A stretch of 64,000 bases of DNA from Azonexus hydrophilus DSM 23864 (GTDB taxonomy: Bacteria > Pseudomonadota > Gammaproteobacteria > Burkholderiales > Rhodocyclaceae). The notes beneath the pieces were generated by a model that was not told the DNA's origin, made no database searches, and saw nothing but the letters and a program-made list of their open reading frames with translations. Location: positions 124,001-188,000 of the forward strand of contig NZ_AUCE01000012.1 in the NCBI RefSeq assembly GCF_000429605.1, given 5' to 3'. Each line of letters starts with the position of its first letter. The first letter of the stretch is position 1. The position numbers were made by a program, and so were the translations under genes. Shown here piece by piece: positions 7,816-15,750 of this stretch.

Positions 7816-9002
7816 ACGAAACCCTGACCCTGCGGGGCGGCCGCCGGCCGGCCCGCGACACGCGGACACTGTTCGAACTGCTCGCCGGTCTGCGCGGCGG
7901 CCTGCTCGAGATCCGCCTGCCGGACGGCAGCAATACCCTGTTCGGCGAAGGCGACAGCGGCGTCAGCCTGCAGGTGCACGACGAAGCGATGTTCAGCCGG
8001 GTACTCGCCCGGGGCGACATCGGCCTGGCCGAAGCCTACCTCGACGGCCACTGGGACAGCCCCGACCTGAGCGGCGTGCTGGCATTGCTGGCCGGCAACC
8101 GGGAGACGCTGCGCCAGGCCGTGTACGGCTCCTGGGGTGCCTTGCTGCTGGCGCGCCTTCGCCACCTGCTCAACCGCAACAGCCGCAGCGGCAGCCGGCG
8201 CAACATCCTCGCCCACTACGACCTGGGCAACGACTTCTACCGCCTGTGGCTGGATCGCACGATGAGCTATTCGTCGGCAATTTATCGCGACGCCGACGAC
8301 GGCAGCCTGGAAAGTGCCCAGCAGGCCAAGTACCGGCGCATCCTCGACCGCCTGCAGGCGCAACCGGGCCAGCAGATTCTGGAAATCGGCTGCGGCTGGG
8401 GCGGCTTCGCCCGCATGGCCTGCGACGACGGGCTGGCACTCACCGGCTTGACCTTGTCGCCGGCGCAACTGGCCTGGGCGCAGAACCGGGTGCCGGAAGC
8501 CGACCTGCGCCTGCAGGATTACCGCGATCTGAACGAGCGCTTCGATCACGTCGTCTCGATCGAGATGTTCGAGGCGGTCGGCGAGCGCTGGTGGCCGACC
8601 TATTTCGTCAAAGTGGCCGGCGCACTCAAGCCCGGCGGCAAGGCGGTGGTCCAGAGCATCACCATTGCCGACGACCTGTTCGCCGACTACCGCAAGGGGA
8701 CGGACTTCATCCAGCAGTACATCTTCCCCGGCGGCATGCTGCCGTCGCGCACCGCCTTCCGTGCCGCCGCAGCGCGGCAGGGCCTGTTGGTGAACGACGA
8801 ATTTGCCTTCGGTCGCGACTATGCGCGTACCCTGGCCGAGTGGCGGCAGGCTTTTGAGCATAACTGGCCGGCCATCCGCCAGCAGGGTTTCGACGAACGT
8901 TTCCGTCGTCTGTGGCGTTTCTACCTGGCCTATTGCGAGGCCGGTTTCCTGGCCGGCAACATCGACGTGGTCCAGTTCGAGCTCGCTCATGCGCCGGCGT
9001 AG
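7812..9002 (+). CDS. Cyclopropane-fatty-acyl-phospholipid synthase family methyltransferase
   Basis: 396 residues. SAM-dependent enzyme acting on double bonds of phospholipid acyl chains. The N-terminal region (VLARGDIGLAEAYLDGHWDS) and the catalytic domain (HYDLGNDFYRLWLDRTMSYSSA, then LEIGCGWGGFA for SAM binding, SIEMFEAVG, FIQQYIFPGGMLPS) are all typical of Cfa. A homologue of this family (UfaM type) only methylates the chain on the way to furan fatty acids, so this could be a cyclopropane synthase or a methyltransferase; the neighbouring FAD protein favours the latter. Overlaps the next gene by 14 bases. Confidence 0.9.
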   Translation: MNETLTLRGGRRPARDTRTLFELLAGLRGGLLEIRLPDGSNTLFGEGDSGVSLQVHDEAMFSRVLARGDIGLAEAYLDGHWDSPDLSGVLALLAGNRETLRQAVYGSWGALLLARLRHLLNRNSRSGSRRNILAHYDLGNDFYRLWLDRTMSYSSAIYRDADDGSLESAQQAKYRRILDRLQAQPGQQILEIGCGWGGFARMACDDGLALTGLTLSPAQLAWAQNRVPEADLRLQDYRDLNERFDHVVSIEMFEAVGERWWPTYFVKVAGALKPGGKAVVQSITIADDLFADYRKGTDFIQQYIFPGGMLPSRTAFRAAAARQGLLVNDEFAFGRDYARTLAEWRQAFEHNWPAIRQQGFDERFRRLWRFYLAYCEAGFLAGNIDVVQFELAHAPA

Positions 9003-9483
9003 CCTGCTGTTGGCCGGGCTGGCAGCACTGTGCTGGCCGCTGCTCGGCACTGCCAGCCCGATGCAGGGGCTGCGTCCGCGCGGTCAGGGCAGCTTCCGCC
9101 GCTTCGGTTTTCACGTCTACGACGCCACCTTGTGGACCGGCGAGGTTCCCGACGGCCCGCCGCTGGCACTGCGCCTGGATTACCGGCGCAAGCTGTCCGG
9201 CCAGGCCATCGCCGACGCCAGTACGACCGAGATGCGCCGCCTGGTCGGCGACGTGGCGCAACTGGCTGCCTGGGACCAGGCCATGCGCCGCATCTTTCCC
9301 GATGTGCGCGATGGTGATCACCTGCTCGGCGTGTGGCGCGACGATGGCGCCTATTTCTATCAGAACGATGCCCTGATCGGCGCCGTGCGCGATCCGGCCT
9401 TCGCCCGAGCCTTCTTCGGCATCTGGCTCGATCCGCGCAGCAGCGCGCCGGCCCTGCGTGCCGCCTTGCTCGGCCGGGGCTGA
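8989..9483 (+). CDS. Exported chalcone-isomerase-like protein
   Basis: 164 residues. Starts MRRRSLLLAGLAALCWPLLGTASP, a short signal peptide with a run of arginines. The mature part (GQGSFRRFGFHVYDATLWTG; LDYRRKLSGQAIADAS) matches bacterial periplasmic chalcone-isomerase-fold proteins, which are thought to bind fatty-acid-like ligands rather than flavonoids. Overlaps the end of the CFA-type gene in another frame and ends 1 base before the MFS start. A role as a periplasmic lipid carrier in this operon is inference. Confidence 0.75.
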   Translation: MRRRSLLLAGLAALCWPLLGTASPMQGLRPRGQGSFRRFGFHVYDATLWTGEVPDGPPLALRLDYRRKLSGQAIADASTTEMRRLVGDVAQLAAWDQAMRRIFPDVRDGDHLLGVWRDDGAYFYQNDALIGAVRDPAFARAFFGIWLDPRSSAPALRAALLGRG

Positions 9484-9484
9484 G

Positions 9485-10708
9485 ATGCGTCCGCTGCCGA
9501 CCCTGGCCTACGGTCTGCTGGCACTGCCCCTGGCATTCGCCGCGTTGCCGCTGTATGTCCATGTGCCGGCCTTCTACGCCAACGTCACCGGTCTCGACCT
9601 CGGTCTGCTTGGCGCCATCCTGCTGCTCGCCCGCCTGCTCGACGCCGGCATCGATCCCTGGCTGGGCTGGCTGGCCGACCGGGTGTCGCGCCGGCGCATG
9701 GTGGCCGTCTCGCTGTTGCCCTTCGCTGTCGGTTTCGTTGCCCTGCTCAACCCGCCGGTAGAACACGCCGCGCCCTGGCTGCTGGCCAGCCTGCTGCTGA
9801 CTTACGCCGGTTTCTCCGCCGCCACCGTCGCCTATCAGGCCTGGGGCGCGGCAGTCGGTAATGACGCGCCGGAGCGCACCCGGCTGGTCGCTTCACGCGA
9901 GGCTTTCGGCCTGCTCGGCGTGCTCGTCGCCGCCGCCCTGCCGGCCCTGCTGGCGGTCGCGCTCAACGACGGCATCGCCCGTCTGGCCTGGGTCCTGCCG
10001 GTGCTGCTGGTGCTCGCCGGTGGCGTCACCCTGGCCCGGGTTGGTGAGGGTGATGCTCGGGTGGCGGTCAGCAGCGCCTTGCTGCCGGCACTGCGCGCGG
10101 TGCTGCGCGATACCGCCTTCCGCCGGCTGTTGCTGGTCTTCATCTGCAACGGCTTCGCTGCGGCGATTCCGGCGACGCTGTTCCTGTTCTTCGTCGCCGA
10201 CATCCTGCAGGCGGAAGCTGCAAGCGGGCCGCTGCTCGCTGCCTACTTCCTGGCCGGGGCGGCGTCGCTGCCACTGTGGCTGAAGCTGTCCGTGCGCATC
10301 GGCCGGCCGCGCGCCTGGTTGCTGGCGATGGGCGTGGCCATGCTCGCCTTTGCCGGCGCCGGCCTGCTCGGGCCGGGCGATATCGCGCTGTTCGCCGTCG
10401 TCTGTTTGGCGTCGGGGCTGGCGCTCGGCGCCGACCTGGCCCTGCCGGCGGCGCTGGCGGCCGACCTCGGCGAGCGCCAGGGACGTTCGGGTGCCTGTTT
10501 CGGGGTGTGGAACTTCTTCGCCAAGCTCAACCTGGCGCTGGCCGCCGGCATCGCCCTGCCGCTGCTCGGTGTCTTCGATTACCGGCCGGGCAGCGATCAG
10601 GGGCAAACCGCCCTGGTCTTGGCCTATGCCTTGCTGCCGCTGCTGTTCAAAGCGCTGGCCGCCATCCTGTTGTGGCGCTGGCGCAATTCACTGGAGGTCG
10701 AATCATGA
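9485..10708 (+). CDS. MFS transporter, GPH (MFS_2)-like
   Basis: 407 residues with about twelve hydrophobic segments. The N-terminal part has the GPH-cation-symporter look (LARLLDAGIDPWLGWLADRVSRRR). The substrate cannot be read; in this operon a lipid, sugar head group or pterin is possible. The start ATG is 1 base after the preceding stop, and the end overlaps the next start as ATGA (10705-10708), so it is clearly part of the same operon. Confidence 0.8.
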   Translation: MRPLPTLAYGLLALPLAFAALPLYVHVPAFYANVTGLDLGLLGAILLLARLLDAGIDPWLGWLADRVSRRRMVAVSLLPFAVGFVALLNPPVEHAAPWLLASLLLTYAGFSAATVAYQAWGAAVGNDAPERTRLVASREAFGLLGVLVAAALPALLAVALNDGIARLAWVLPVLLVLAGGVTLARVGEGDARVAVSSALLPALRAVLRDTAFRRLLLVFICNGFAAAIPATLFLFFVADILQAEAASGPLLAAYFLAGAASLPLWLKLSVRIGRPRAWLLAMGVAMLAFAGAGLLGPGDIALFAVVCLASGLALGADLALPAALAADLGERQGRSGACFGVWNFFAKLNLALAAGIALPLLGVFDYRPGSDQGQTALVLAYALLPLLFKALAAILLWRWRNSLEVES

Positions 10709-11226
10709 AACTACTGGCTGCTGCCTTGTTGTCGCTCGGACTGGCCGCCTGCGCCACGCCCGGCGTCGAACACTACCGGGCCGAGCAACCGCGCCTGGTC
10801 CTCGAACAGTATTTCTCCGGCAAGCTCGACGCCTGGGGCATGTTCCAGGGCCGCGACGGCGCCGTGCAGAAGCATTTGCATGTCGTCATCGACGCCAGCT
10901 GGCAGGGTGATACCGGTGTGCTCGACGAGCATTTCACCTGGTCCGACGGCAGCACTTCGCGCCGGGTGTGGACGCTGCGCCGGCAGCCCGACGGCCGCTA
11001 CATCGGCACCGCCGACGATGTCGTCGGCGAGGCCATCGGCGAAGTCTCGGGCAATGCGCTGCGCTGGCGCTACGTGTTGGCATTGCCGGTCGACGGCAAG
11101 GTGTACCACGTCGATTTCGACGACTGGATGTTCCTGATCGACGACAAGGTGATGCTCAACCGCTCGCGCATGTCGAAGTGGGGCTTCCACCTCGGCGAAG
11201 TCACCCTGAGTTTCACCAAGCGCTGA
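10705..11226 (+). CDS. DUF3833 lipoprotein
   Basis: 173 residues. Lipobox LAACA after a short hydrophobic leader (MKLLAAALLSLGLAACA), so probably anchored to a membrane facing the periplasm. Sequence such as LVLEQYFSGKLDAWGMFQGRDG and the ending KWGFHLGEVTLSFTKR are characteristic of DUF3833. Function unknown; the fold is lipocalin-like by pattern (many short strands with D/G turns), and the family is repeatedly found with LitR/CFA/SDR clusters. Confidence 0.8.
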   Translation: MKLLAAALLSLGLAACATPGVEHYRAEQPRLVLEQYFSGKLDAWGMFQGRDGAVQKHLHVVIDASWQGDTGVLDEHFTWSDGSTSRRVWTLRRQPDGRYIGTADDVVGEAIGEVSGNALRWRYVLALPVDGKVYHVDFDDWMFLIDDKVMLNRSRMSKWGFHLGEVTLSFTKR

Positions 11227-11234
11227 GCGGCAGC

Positions 11235-11996
11235 ATGGCGCTCAATCCGCGTATTCGCGACTGGCAGGGCAAGCGGGTCTGGTTGCTCGGCGCCTCGACC
11301 GGCATTGGTGCCGCGCTGGCGAAGTTGCTGGCGGCGCGCGGCGCCCGCCTGGCGCTCAGCGGCCGGCGCGCCGAGGCACTGGCAGCGTTGGCCATTCCCG
11401 GTGCCCGCTGCCTGCCTTGCGACGTCACCGACTCCGCCGCCCTGGTCGCCGCCTCCGCCGAGCTGCGCAGCGAGTGGGGCGGAATCGACCTGGTCGTGTA
11501 TCTGGCCGGCGACTACGTGCCTATGGGCGCTGACAACTTCGACCTGGCCGCCGCCGAGCGCCTGCTCGCGGTCAATTTCAGCGGTGCCATGCGCCTGACC
11601 GCCGCCGTCCTGCCCGAGCTGCGCCCGGGCGGTGGTATCGCCTTCGTCGCCAGCGTCGCTGGCTACCGCGGCCTGCCCAAGGCGCTGGCTTACGGTCCGG
11701 GCAAGGCGGCGCTGATCCACTTCGCCGAATGCCTGTACCTCGACCTGGCGCCGCGCGGCATCGGCGTCTGGGCGATCAACCCGGGCTTCGTCGCCACCCG
11801 CCTGACGGCGCAGAACGATTTCGCCATGCCGGCGCTGCTGACGCCGGAGGCGGCGGCGCGGGCAACGCTTGATGGCCTGGCTGGCGGCGCTTTCGAAATT
11901 CACTACCCGAAGCGCTTCACCCGCGTCCTCAAGCTGCTCTCGCTGCTGCCCGACCGCTGGTATTTTCCCCTCATCCGTCGTTTCACCGGAGGCTGA
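11235..11996 (+). CDS. Short-chain dehydrogenase/reductase
   Basis: 253 residues. SDR family NAD(P)-dependent oxidoreductase: cofactor loop LLGASTGIGAALA, NFSGA before the catalytic Ser in VASVAGY, and YGPGK for the Tyr-Lys pair. The C-terminal ~40 residues (FEIHYPKRFTRVLKLLSLLPDRWYFPLIRRFTGG) are basic and amphipathic and may sit on the membrane. Starts 8 bases after DUF3833 and ends 1 base before the next gene. Substrate unknown, probably an acyl or keto intermediate in the lipid pathway. Confidence 0.85.
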   Translation: MALNPRIRDWQGKRVWLLGASTGIGAALAKLLAARGARLALSGRRAEALAALAIPGARCLPCDVTDSAALVAASAELRSEWGGIDLVVYLAGDYVPMGADNFDLAAAERLLAVNFSGAMRLTAAVLPELRPGGGIAFVASVAGYRGLPKALAYGPGKAALIHFAECLYLDLAPRGIGVWAINPGFVATRLTAQNDFAMPALLTPEAAARATLDGLAGGAFEIHYPKRFTRVLKLLSLLPDRWYFPLIRRFTGG

Positions 11997-11997
11997 C

Positions 11998-12420
11998 ATG
12001 AAGCTGGATGCCCTGATCGACTTCTACCATACGCTGACCCCGGAGACCGTCGGCCGCTTCGCCGAGTTCTACGCCGACGACGCCTGGTTCAAGGACCCGT
12101 TCAACGAGGTGCGCGGCCTGCCGGCCATCGAGCGCATCTTCCGCCACATGTTCACCCAGGTCGGCGAGCCGCGCTTCGTCGTCACTGAAACTGTCAGCGA
12201 TGCCGGTGGTGCCATGCTGGTGTGGGAATTCAGTTTCCGCGTGCGGCTCTGGGGCAAAGGCGAGACGCAACTGATGCGCGGCGTCTCCCACCTTAAGTTC
12301 GACGCCGCCGGCAAGGTCAGCCACCATCGCGATTACTGGGACACCGGCGAGGAGTTGTACATGAAGCTGCCGCTGATGGGCGGCCTGTGGCGCGGGCTGC
12401 GCCGGATGTTGGCGGCCTGA
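11998..12420 (+). CDS. Nuclear transport factor 2-like (SnoaL-type) protein
   Basis: 140 residues with the NTF2-like cone fold pattern: helix LIDFYHTLTPETVGRFAEFYADDAWFKDP, then INRIFRHMF-like helix and strands ending HHRDYWDTGEELYMKLPLMGG. Such proteins act as small isomerases or hydratases or simply bind hydrophobic ligands. Last gene of the nine-gene operon (start follows the SDR stop by 1 base); its stop abuts the convergent mscS stop. Confidence 0.8.
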   Translation: MKLDALIDFYHTLTPETVGRFAEFYADDAWFKDPFNEVRGLPAIERIFRHMFTQVGEPRFVVTETVSDAGGAMLVWEFSFRVRLWGKGETQLMRGVSHLKFDAAGKVSHHRDYWDTGEELYMKLPLMGGLWRGLRRMLAA

Positions 12421-12421
12421 T

Positions 12422-13279
12422 TCAGGCGACGGCAGGTTTGCCGCCGTCGACCACCTTGACGTGCGGGAAGGGTATCTCGATGCCCAGTCGGTCGAAAGCC
12501 AGTTTGGCCCGGCGCAGGTATTCGCGGCGCACCCCCCATTGCTCGCCGGGGGCGACCCGGAAGCGGCCGCGGATGACGATGGACGAAGCAGCCCATTGGT
12601 CGACGCCGGCGATTTCCAGTGGCGCCAGTATCTTGCTGGTGTAATCCGGGTCGTTGCTCAATTCCTCGCCAATCTCTCGCATGGCAGAGATGACCTGATC
12701 CACATCTTCACCGTAGCCGACGCCAAGATCGATCACCGCATGGGCGAAGCCCTGGCACATGTTGGTGACAACGGTGATTTGTCCGTTGGGGATGAAATGC
12801 ACGTTGCCGCCGTAGTCGCGCAGGCGCAGGTAACGCAGGGTCAATTCCTCGACGGCGCCGATCTTGCCGCCGGCTTCGATGACGTCGCCGATGCGGATCT
12901 GGTTTTCCAGTAGCAGGAAGAAGCCGGTGAAGTAGTCCTTGACCAGGCTTTGCGCGCCGAAACCGACGGCAATGCCGGCGACCCCGGCGGCACCAAGCAG
13001 CGGCGCGACCGAGATGCCGAGTTCGCCGAGCATCAGCAGACCGGTGACCACGGTCAGGATCACCGTCAGGGCGTAACGGAGTACGCGCGATAACGTACGA
13101 ACCCGTTGTGCGCCCTCGAAATTTTCCTGGCGGCTGGCGATCAGTTCGCGGAATTTTGGCGCTGTGCGATTGATCAGATATTGAAAGAACAGGGCCAGCG
13201 TGAAGATGGTGGCAATCCGCAGCGGGGTGGCGAATTGCTGGAGCAGATTGTGTAGTGACCCCGGGTCGCTTGGCAGCAT
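12422..13279 (-). CDS. mscS: Small-conductance mechanosensitive channel, MscS family
   Basis: 285 residues. Three hydrophobic helices in the first ~115 residues, then the pore helix GAAGVAGIAVGFGAQSLVKDYFTG with the Gly/Ala pattern that packs the seven subunits, and the beta domain (NQIRIGDVIEAGGKIGAVEELTLRYLRLRDYGG; FIPNGQ). It releases solutes when membrane tension rises after an osmotic downshift. Divergent from the glucosylglycerol synthase gene, which makes an osmolyte, so the pair covers both up- and downshift. Its own promoter must lie in the AT-rich 13280-13521 region. Confidence 0.92.
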   Translation of the reverse strand: MLPSDPGSLHNLLQQFATPLRIATIFTLALFFQYLINRTAPKFRELIASRQENFEGAQRVRTLSRVLRYALTVILTVVTGLLMLGELGISVAPLLGAAGVAGIAVGFGAQSLVKDYFTGFFLLLENQIRIGDVIEAGGKIGAVEELTLRYLRLRDYGGNVHFIPNGQITVVTNMCQGFAHAVIDLGVGYGEDVDQVISAMREIGEELSNDPDYTSKILAPLEIAGVDQWAASSIVIRGRFRVAPGEQWGVRREYLRRAKLAFDRLGIEIPFPHVKVVDGGKPAVA

Positions 13280-13439
13280 GTTGTTCTCCAGTTTGCTTGG
13301 TTTATTGGTTGATTTTCAAATCAAGTTTGCGTTGTATAAATAGGCTGTTGTTTAAATTATATTTGGAATCATATAGATGGCTTGTTACAATGTTTGACGC
13401 GGCGGCAAATTGCATTGATTGTCAATGTAATTTGTTCGT

Positions 13440-13468
13440 GTCGTACCCTGGGGTGCGACGGTTTTTTT
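13440..13468 (+). terminator. Intrinsic terminator in the leader of the glucosylglycerol gene
   Basis: GTCGTACC (13440-13447) pairs with GGTGCGAC (13452-13459), one G-T pair, with loop CTGG; GG and seven T follow at 13462-13468. It lies 53 bases before the start codon and after an AT-rich leader. It could be an attenuator of the synthase gene or the end of a short RNA made from 13280-13440. The remaining intergenic region also has the small palindrome CATTGA-TTG-TCAATG at 13413-13427. Confidence 0.6.
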
Positions 13469-13521
13469 GCTGTTGATGTCCTGTGGTTTCGCCGCTCCGG
13501 GGGGCGTCCGGGAGTGACGCA

Positions 13522-15750
13522 ATGCTATTGGCCACCGACCTTGACGGAACCTTTCTCGGCGGTTCGGCGGAACACCGCCAGACCCTTTATCAACTGATTG
13601 CCGGCAGCCAGGATATCCAGCTGGTGTTTGTCACCGGACGCGGGCTGGAGGCGGTGATGCCGCTGCTCGCCGACCCGCTGGTGCCGACACCCGACTACAT
13701 CATCTGCGATGTCGGCGGCACCATTGTCGAAGGCGCTTCGCTGCAGCCGGTGCAGCCGTTGCAGGCCGATATCGATCTGCGCTGGCCCGGTGAACGGGCG
13801 GTCGCCGAGGCGATGGCGCGGTTTCCCGAGCTGGAGCGCCAGGAAGTACCGCAGCAGCGGCGCTGTTCCTATTTCTGTCACCAGGATGCGGTGACGCCGC
13901 AACTGGTCGAAGCGGCGCGCGTGCTCGATTGCGAAGTCCTCTATTCGGCCAGCCGCTATCTCGACCTGTTGCCGGCCGGCGTGAACAAGGGCAGCAGCCT
14001 GCGCGCGCTGGTCGCCCAGCTCGGCGTTGCCGATGATCAGGTGCTGGTGGCCGGTGACACGCTCAACGATCTGGCAATGTACGAAGCCGGGTTCCAGGGT
14101 GTCTGTGTCGGTGATTCGGAGCCGGCCCTGCTGGCGGCTACCGCCGATCTGCCGAAGACGCTGCACGCCAGCGAGCCGGGGTGTGGCGGCATCCTGGAAG
14201 CGATTGTCCATTTCTCGCTGCTCCAGCCGGGCTATCTCGACGCGGCGACGGTCAGCGCCGAGCGCGGTCCGGCCGAACTGGTCATGGTCTATCACCGCCT
14301 GCCCTACGAGGAGCACCGGATCAACGGGCGCATCGTGCAGCGCCGGCCGAAATCGCCGAACGGCATCATTCCCACCCTGCTGTCCTTTTTCGGGGCGGGC
14401 CGGCGCGGCTCCTGGGTTGCCTGGAGCATCCACGACGAGGCAAACGATCCGCCGTTCGAGGTGCATACCACCGTCGACGCCAAAGCCTACCCGGGCCTGC
14501 TGGCGGCGCGGGTGGCCTTGAGCAAGGATGAGGTCGACGTCTTCTACAAGCGTTTTTCCAAGGAAGCCTTCTGGCCGACGCTGCATACCTTCTGGGAGCG
14601 GGCCGTGTTCCGCGAGGAAGACTGGCAGGTCTTCCTCGCCGTGAACCGCAAGTTTGCCGAGCGGGCGGCGGCCGAAGCGGCCGAGGGCGCGACCATCTGG
14701 CTGCACGACTACAACCTGTGGATGGTGCCGGCGGTACTGCGCGAGCTGCGCCCGGATGTGAAAATCGCCTTCTTCCACCACACCTATTTCCCGTCGGCCG
14801 ATGCCTTCAACGTCCTGCCCTGGCGCCGCGAAATCGTCGGCAGCTTGCTGCAGTGCGACTACATCGGTTTCCACATTCCGCGTCAGGCGGAAAACTTCGT
14901 CGATGTCGCATCCGGCGTCGCCTCGCTGCAGATCATCGAACGCCGCGCCTGCGCGCCGCGCTACCTGACCTACGGCTGCGCCGTCGGGCTGGAGACGATG
15001 ACCACGCGGATCGAGGTGCATGGCCGGCAGATTGGCCTGGGCGCGCATCCGGTCGGGCTTGATCTCAATCGCATCCGGCAGTCGCTGCAACATCCCAAGA
15101 CGCCGGGGCGGCGGGCGGCGATCCGCAACGAATTCGCCGGCAAGCGTCTGGTGCTGTCGGTCGAGCGGCTTGACTACACCAAGGGCACGCTGGAGAAGAT
15201 CCGGGCGTTCGGCGACCTGCTCGAACGCAATCCGGAAATGCGTGGCAAGGTCTCGCTGGTCGTGGTCTGCGTGCCGGCGGCCAAGGAAATGACGATCTAC
15301 GACGAACTACAGGTGCAGATCGAACAGGCGGTCGGCCGCGTCAACGGCCAGTACGCTGAAGTCGGCTGGTCGCCGATCCGTTTCTTCTTCCGGCCGCTGC
15401 CCTTCGAGGAAGTGGTCGCCTGGTACGCGGAAAGCGACGTGATGTGGATCACCCCGCTACGCGACGGCCTCAACCTGGTGTGCAAGGAATATGTCGCCAC
15501 CCAGGGCCAGACCGACGGGCGCGGTGTGCTTGTACTGTCGGAGTTCGCCGGGGCCGCCGCCGAACTGCACGGCGCTCTGCTGACCAATCCGCACGACCCG
15601 GCCGACTTGCGCGAGCGCCTGCGCCAGGCCATCGAAATGGACCCGGTCGAACGCGATTCGCGCCTGCGCGGTCTGAACGAAATCGTCTGCCACAACGACA
15701 TCGACCGCTGGGGGCGGGAGTTCCTTGAGGCGGTCGGCAGCGTTCAGTGA
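13522..15750 (+). CDS. ggpPS: Bifunctional glucosylglycerol-phosphate phosphatase/synthase (GgpPS type)
   Basis: 742 residues. The N-terminal ~250 are a HAD phosphatase (DLDGTFLGG motif near residue 5; VFVTGRG; K in NKGSSLRALVAQLG; VAGDTLNDLAMYEAG). From ~255 a GT20 glycosyltransferase follows, with LVMVYHRLPYEEHRINGR, SPNGIIPTLLSFF, WLHDYNLW, FFHHTYFPSAD, ERLDYTKGTLEKIRAF and ITPLRDGLNLVCKEYV. The YHRxPY...SPNGI stretch is the mark of GgpS rather than OtsA. The enzyme makes glucosylglycerol phosphate from ADP-glucose and glycerol 3-phosphate, then removes the phosphate, giving a compatible solute. The start at 13522 has GGGAG upstream; an upstream in-frame start at 13483 adds 13 residues before the HAD motif and lacks a site. 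Confidence 0.85.
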   Translation: MLLATDLDGTFLGGSAEHRQTLYQLIAGSQDIQLVFVTGRGLEAVMPLLADPLVPTPDYIICDVGGTIVEGASLQPVQPLQADIDLRWPGERAVAEAMARFPELERQEVPQQRRCSYFCHQDAVTPQLVEAARVLDCEVLYSASRYLDLLPAGVNKGSSLRALVAQLGVADDQVLVAGDTLNDLAMYEAGFQGVCVGDSEPALLAATADLPKTLHASEPGCGGILEAIVHFSLLQPGYLDAATVSAERGPAELVMVYHRLPYEEHRINGRIVQRRPKSPNGIIPTLLSFFGAGRRGSWVAWSIHDEANDPPFEVHTTVDAKAYPGLLAARVALSKDEVDVFYKRFSKEAFWPTLHTFWERAVFREEDWQVFLAVNRKFAERAAAEAAEGATIWLHDYNLWMVPAVLRELRPDVKIAFFHHTYFPSADAFNVLPWRREIVGSLLQCDYIGFHIPRQAENFVDVASGVASLQIIERRACAPRYLTYGCAVGLETMTTRIEVHGRQIGLGAHPVGLDLNRIRQSLQHPKTPGRRAAIRNEFAGKRLVLSVERLDYTKGTLEKIRAFGDLLERNPEMRGKVSLVVVCVPAAKEMTIYDELQVQIEQAVGRVNGQYAEVGWSPIRFFFRPLPFEEVVAWYAESDVMWITPLRDGLNLVCKEYVATQGQTDGRGVLVLSEFAGAAAELHGALLTNPHDPADLRERLRQAIEMDPVERDSRLRGLNEIVCHNDIDRWGREFLEAVGSVQ

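Noticed and set aside
13483-13521. Upstream start of the glucosylglycerol enzyme
   Set aside because: Adds 13 residues before the HAD motif without a ribosome site; GGGAG is placed for 13522.
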